Of a stretch of 7,741 bases of DNA, positions 4,938 to 7,741 are shown in pieces (the stretch's first letter is position 1; the number at the start of each line of letters is the position of its first letter). The notes below the pieces were generated by a model, which ran no database searches, was not told the origin of the DNA, and was given only the letters and a program-made list of their open reading frames with translations. The position numbers and the translations under genes are program-made. Location of the stretch: NCBI GenBank assembly GCA_039932095.1, contig JBDTQR010000203.1, positions 1 through 7,741 on the forward strand. The letters run 5' to 3'. The DNA is from Stagnihabitans sp039932095 (GTDB lineage Bacteria > Pseudomonadota > Alphaproteobacteria > Rhodobacterales > Rhodobacteraceae).

Positions 4938-7741
4938 GAGCCCGGCGAGCGAGCCGGTGGCAAGGGACGCGACCTGTGAGGTGGTCAGGGCGGCGACCTG
5001 GCCGATGTCAAACGCCGCCAGTTGCGCCGAGCCGATGGCCGCGACCTGCGCCGTGGTCAGCGCGACCAGTTGCGCGGTGGACAGCGCGGCGATGTCGGCG
5101 GTTGTCAGTTTGGTGACCTGGGTCGCGGTCAGGGCCATGACCTGAAGGGTGGTCAAGGCGGCCACCTGGCTGGTGGTCAAGGCGGCAATCTGCGCCGTGG
5201 TCAGCGCTCTTACGGTCGAGGTGCCGAGGGCGGCCACATCCTCCGCCTCCATCTGGCGCAGGACGGCGGTGGTGAGCGCGGTGATCTGGCCCGAGGTCAG
5301 GGCTGCGGCCTGCGTCGTGGTCAACGCCACGATGTCAGCCGAGTTCAGGCCGATCAGGCTGGCCGTGGTCAGGGCGGCGATCTGGGCGGTGGTCAGGGCG
5401 GCGACCTGGTCGGTGTTCAGCGCGGCGGTCTGCGCCGAGGTCAGCGCCGCGACCTGCGCGGTGGTGAAGGAGGCAACCTGATCGGCGGTCATCGCGGCAA
5501 TGTCGGCAGAAGAGAACCTGGCAACCTGCGCCGTGGTCAGCGCAGGCAACTGGTTGGTGGTGAGGGCGGCGATCTGACCGGTGGTCAGTGCCGTGATCTG
5601 GGCGGTGGTCAGGCCGAGCATGGCTGCGGCGCTGAGGGCGGCAAGATCCTCTGCCTCCAAGGCGGCGATGATGGCGGTGCCGAGGACGGCGATCTGCGCC
5701 GAACCGAGGGCTGCGGCCTGATCCTGGGTCAGCGCCACGATCTCTTCGGTGCCGAAACCGGCCATGGCGGCGGTGCCGATGGCGGTGATCTGGGCCGTGG
5801 TCAGGGCCGGGACCTGATCGGAGGACAGGGCGCGGATCTGGGCCGAGGACAGCACGGCGATCTGGGCGGTGCCGAAGGCGGCCAGTTGATCGGGGTTGAG
5901 CGCCAGCATGTCGGCGGTCGACAGTTTGGCGATCTGCGCGGTGGTCAGCGCCGCCATCTGGGCCCCGTCCAGCGCCGAGATCTGGGTGGTGGTGAGTGCC
6001 ACGATCTGTGCGGTGGTCAGTTTGGCAACCTGGGCTGTGGTCAGGGCGCCAATGGCATCGCTGCCAACCGCCGCGATCTGGGCGGTGCCGAGCGCCACGA
6101 GTTGCGCCGTGGTCATTGCGGCGACCTGATCCACTGTCAACACTGCAATATCGGCGGTGGTCAGATAGGGGATCTGGGCGGCGAGGATGGCGGCAATCTC
6201 ATCACTGGTCATGGCGGCGACCTGCCCGGTGGTCAGCACCGCGACCTGGGCCGAGGACAAGCTGGCGATCTGGGCCGTGGTCATGGCGGCGATCTGATCC
6301 GAACCGATGGCAGCGATCTGGGCGGTGCCGAAGGCTGCGATCTGTGCGGCGGTCAGGCCGGCGACCTGTTCGGCCGCCATGGCGACGATGTCGGCGGTGG
6401 TGAAATTGACGATCTGGCTGGTCGACAGGGCCGCCAGCTGACCGGTCGTCATCGCGGCCACCTGGGTCGGATCAAAAGCGGCGATCTGGGCCGTGGTCAG
6501 GCCCTTGACCGCGCTCGCGGTGAGGGCCGCAAGGTCAGAGGTTTCCATCGCGGCGATCACGGTGGTGGACAGGGCGGCGATCTGGGCCGAGGTCAGCGCG
6601 GCGGCCTGATCCTCGGTTAGGGCCACCATGTCGGCGGGGCTGAAGCCGACAAGGCTGGCGGTGGTCAGGGCCGTGATCTGGTCAGGGGCCAAGGCCGCGA
6701 CCGCATCCGTGGTCAAGGCTGCGATTTGCGCCGACGCAAGGGCCGAAATCTGATTGGTGGTCAGGGCGGCGATCTGGTCGGTGGTCAGGGCTGCCATGTC
6801 AGCAGAGCTGAATTTGGCCAGTTGCAGCGTGGTGACGGCGCCGATTTGCCCGGCTGTCAGAGCGGCAATCTGCTGGGTGGCAAGGGCTGCGATCTGCGTC
6901 GTGGTCAGCTTGGCGATCTGTGCCGTGGTCATGCCCGCGATCTGCTCGGTCCCGATGACCGGGATTTGCGCGGTGGTCAGCGTGGCGATCTGCGCTGTCG
7001 TGAGGCCGGCGATCTGGTCGCTGGTCAGCGCGGCGATCGCGGCAGTGGTAAAGTCGGCAATCCGCGCCGCAGCCAGAGCGGTCAGTTGCGCGGTGGTCAG
7101 GGCGGCGACCTGTTCGGTGCCAAGCGTGGCAATCTGGCCAGCGGTCAGGCCCTTGACGGCGGCGGTGGTGAGCGCGGCTAGATCCGCCGTCTCCATCACC
7201 GCGATATTGGCGGTGCCAAGCTGGGCGATCTGGGCCGAGCTGAGCGCCGCAGCCTGAGCCTCGGTCAGGGCCACGGTGTCGGCAGTGCCGAAGCCGGCCA
7301 GCCCATTGGTCGACAGAGCGGCAATCTGGTCGGTCGTCAGGGCGGCGATGCCGTCGGTGGTGAGGGCTGCAATCTGCGCCGAGCTCAGTTTGGCCACATC
7401 CGCCGTGGTCAGCGCCGCGATCTGATCCGAGGTCAGGGCGGCAATATCCGCCGTCGTCACCTTGGCAATCTGTGCTGTCGTAAGGGCAGCGATCTGCGCC
7501 GTGGTGAAGGCAGCGACCTGATCGGTCGATAGGGCGCCGATCTGCGCCGTGGTCAGTTTGGCGATCTGCGCGGTGGTCAGGGCTGCAATATCCTCTACCT
7601 CCACTGCGGCGATCTGGGCGATGGTCAGGGCGGCGATCTGGGCGGTGGTGAGGGCTGCGACCTGGCTGGTGGACAGGGCGGCGATGTCGTCGGTCGAAAG
7701 GCTTATCAGACGGCCGGGCGTGACAGCGACCAGTTGCGCCG
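4473..7741 (-). CDS. Giant octapeptide-repeat protein of unknown function (5' end off window)
   Basis: The frame is open from the right edge to TAG at 4475-4473, giving 1088 visible residues and an incomplete first codon; the true start is beyond the window. Apart from 6 leading residues, which are themselves in register, and a terminal Phe-Leu, the product is 135 consecutive octapeptides, consensus TTAQIAAL, with no insertion or deletion. By hand count position 4 is Gln in about 91 octads; position 8 is always hydrophobic (Leu in about 98, otherwise F, M, I or V). There is no Cys or Trp, one Tyr and one His. Octads group into 10- and 7-octad modules (listed separately). No C-terminal domain, sorting signal, membrane helix or barrel strand follows the repeats. 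I do not recognise a named family. The size and low-charge Ala/Thr/Leu composition suggest a surface or secreted structural protein, but this is inference. It converges with the MFS gene and shares no operon in view. Confidence 0.85.
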   Translation of the reverse strand, partial: AQLVAVTPGRLISLSTDDIAALSTSQVAALTTAQIAALTIAQIAAVEVEDIAALTTAQIAKLTTAQIGALSTDQVAAFTTAQIAALTTAQIAKVTTADIAALTSDQIAALTTADVAKLSSAQIAALTTDGIAALTTDQIAALSTNGLAGFGTADTVALTEAQAAALSSAQIAQLGTANIAVMETADLAALTTAAVKGLTAGQIATLGTEQVAALTTAQLTALAAARIADFTTAAIAALTSDQIAGLTTAQIATLTTAQIPVIGTEQIAGMTTAQIAKLTTTQIAALATQQIAALTAGQIGAVTTLQLAKFSSADMAALTTDQIAALTTNQISALASAQIAALTTDAVAALAPDQITALTTASLVGFSPADMVALTEDQAAALTSAQIAALSTTVIAAMETSDLAALTASAVKGLTTAQIAAFDPTQVAAMTTGQLAALSTSQIVNFTTADIVAMAAEQVAGLTAAQIAAFGTAQIAAIGSDQIAAMTTAQIASLSSAQVAVLTTGQVAAMTSDEIAAILAAQIPYLTTADIAVLTVDQVAAMTTAQLVALGTAQIAAVGSDAIGALTTAQVAKLTTAQIVALTTTQISALDGAQMAALTTAQIAKLSTADMLALNPDQLAAFGTAQIAVLSSAQIRALSSDQVPALTTAQITAIGTAAMAGFGTEEIVALTQDQAAALGSAQIAVLGTAIIAALEAEDLAALSAAAMLGLTTAQITALTTGQIAALTTNQLPALTTAQVARFSSADIAAMTADQVASFTTAQVAALTSAQTAALNTDQVAALTTAQIAALTTASLIGLNSADIVALTTTQAAALTSGQITALTTAVLRQMEAEDVAALGTSTVRALTTAQIAALTTSQVAALTTLQVMALTATQVTKLTTADIAALSTAQLVALTTAQVAAIGSAQLAAFDIGQVAALTTSQVASLATGSLAGLSSNDVIALTTAQAQALSASQVGALSTAVISKMELEDFAALSTTAIKGLTAAQLHALTSAQSGALTSDQVPALTTSQIGQFSTAQITSLSTDAIIALTTAQMVGLTTAQIAALTTLQITALETADIVALTNSQTNAFTSTQINVMTSDQISAMFL
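4938..5345 (-). repeat. Super-repeat cassette 5: A5-C5 (17 octads)
   Basis: A5 (octads 100-109, 5106-5345) has NSADIVAL first, TTTQAAAL second, EAEDVAAL fifth and GTSTVRAL sixth. C5 (octads 110-116, 4938-5105) runs from TTADIAAL to ATGSLAGL. Confidence 0.8.
5346..5753 (-). repeat. Super-repeat cassette 4: A4-C4 (17 octads)
   Basis: A4 (octads 83-92, 5514-5753) has GTEEIVAL first, TQDQAAAL second, EAEDLAAL fifth and SAAAMLGL sixth. C4 (octads 93-99, 5346-5513) runs from SSADIAAM to TTASLIGL. Confidence 0.8.
5754..6641 (-). repeat. Super-repeat cassette 3: A3-B2-B3-C3 (37 octads)
   Basis: A3 (octads 46-55, 6402-6641) has TEDQAAAL, ETSDLAAL and TASAVKGL at its second, fifth and sixth octads. 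B2 (56-65, 6162-6401) and B3 (66-75, 5922-6161) both start with TTADI and have GSDQIAAM or GSDAIGAL fifth. C3 (76-82, 5754-5921) runs from STADMLAL to GTAAMAGF. The only Tyr of the visible protein is in the last octad of B2. Confidence 0.8.
6642..7289 (-). repeat. Super-repeat cassette 2: A2-B1-C2 (27 octads)
   Basis: A2 (octads 19-28, 7050-7289) has second octad TEAQAAAL, fifth ETADLAAL and sixth TTAAVKGL. B1 (octads 29-38, 6810-7049) is a 10-octad module whose fifth octad is GTEQIAGM instead of a Glu octad. C2 (octads 39-45, 6642-6809) runs from SSADMAAL to TTASLVGF. Confidence 0.8.
7290..7697 (-). repeat. Super-repeat cassette 1: A1-C1 (17 octads)
   Basis: A1 (octads 2-11, 7458-7697) starts with the acidic octad STDDIAAL and carries the Glu octad EVEDIAAL fifth. 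C1 (octads 12-18, 7290-7457) starts with TTADIAAL and closes with STNGLAGF. A1 is closer to plain consensus than the later A modules: its second, fourth and sixth octads lack their special residues. Confidence 0.8.
7698..7741 (-). repeat. End of a preceding C module (octad 1 and partial octad)
   Basis: The visible N-terminal residues read AQLVAV and then TPGRLISL. TPGRLISL aligns with the C-module closing octads (STNGLAGF, TTASLVGF, GTAAMAGF, TTASLIGL, ATGSLAGL). At least one more module therefore precedes the window edge. Confidence 0.6.

Larger units (their letters stand above)
4482..7741 (-). repeat. 24-nt tandem repeat array coding the octapeptides
   Basis: The array has 135 full units and one partial unit at the edge. 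Octad k, counted from the right edge, spans 7722-24k to 7745-24k. Because 24 is a multiple of 3, every unit stays in the same frame. Units differ at many synonymous positions (for example Thr as ACC or ACG, Ala as GCC, GCG or GCA, Gln mostly CAG), so the DNA is much less uniform than the protein. The unit length, absence of spacers and coding nature distinguish it from a CRISPR array. Confidence 0.95.

Noticed and set aside
5022..6620. 532-codon open frame on the plus strand rich in Gly, Arg, Gln and Asp
   Set aside because: It is the antisense reading of the 24-nt repeat array. A repeat whose unit is a multiple of 3 keeps all frames open when one unit lacks stops. The other plus-strand frames over 4549-7257 have the same cause.
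4473..7604. GTG at 7604 as the start of the repeat protein
   Set aside because: The same frame stays open and in perfect octad register for another 45 full codons to the edge, and the GTG is the Val of IAAVEVED. It is internal, not a start.
4482..7741. CRISPR array
   Set aside because: The 24-nt units are contiguous with no unique spacers and encode one continuous protein.

Overview
The window comes from a GC-rich alphaproteobacterium. The FtsW, MurG and MurC proteins read like those of Rhodobacterales (Rhodobacteraceae/Paracoccaceae), for example the FtsW start MTEMVYG and the MurC block HAYGSNAR. This placement is from memory of those families; no search was run.

Layout. Positions 1-3007 (minus strand) hold a tightly packed piece of the division and cell-wall (dcw) cluster, transcribed ftsW, murG, murC. 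murC runs off the left edge. The ftsW stop and murG start share one base, and murG and murC are 3 bases apart. MurG makes lipid II, FtsW polymerises it at the septum, and MurC supplies the cytoplasmic precursor UDP-MurNAc-L-Ala. Positions 3008-3244 are a divergent intergenic region with small inverted repeats. Positions 3245-4426 (plus strand) encode a 12-helix MFS transporter of the YbjJ-like type, substrate unknown. After a 46-base convergent gap, 4473-7741 (minus strand) holds the 3' part of a very large gene whose 5' end lies beyond the right edge.

That last gene is the remarkable part. Its visible 1088 residues are 135 complete octapeptides (consensus TTAQIAAL, 24 nt each) in unbroken register without a single indel, preceded by 6 residues of another octad and followed only by Phe-Leu. 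The octads form a second level of order: 10-octad modules carrying a Glu-marked octad (A), 10-octad modules without it (B), and 7-octad closing modules (C). The visible order is A-C, A-B-C, A-B-B-C, A-C, A-C, A-terminus, so the cassettes are 17, 27, 37, 17 and 17 octads long. The function is unknown. No tRNA, rRNA, insertion sequence or CRISPR array was seen.
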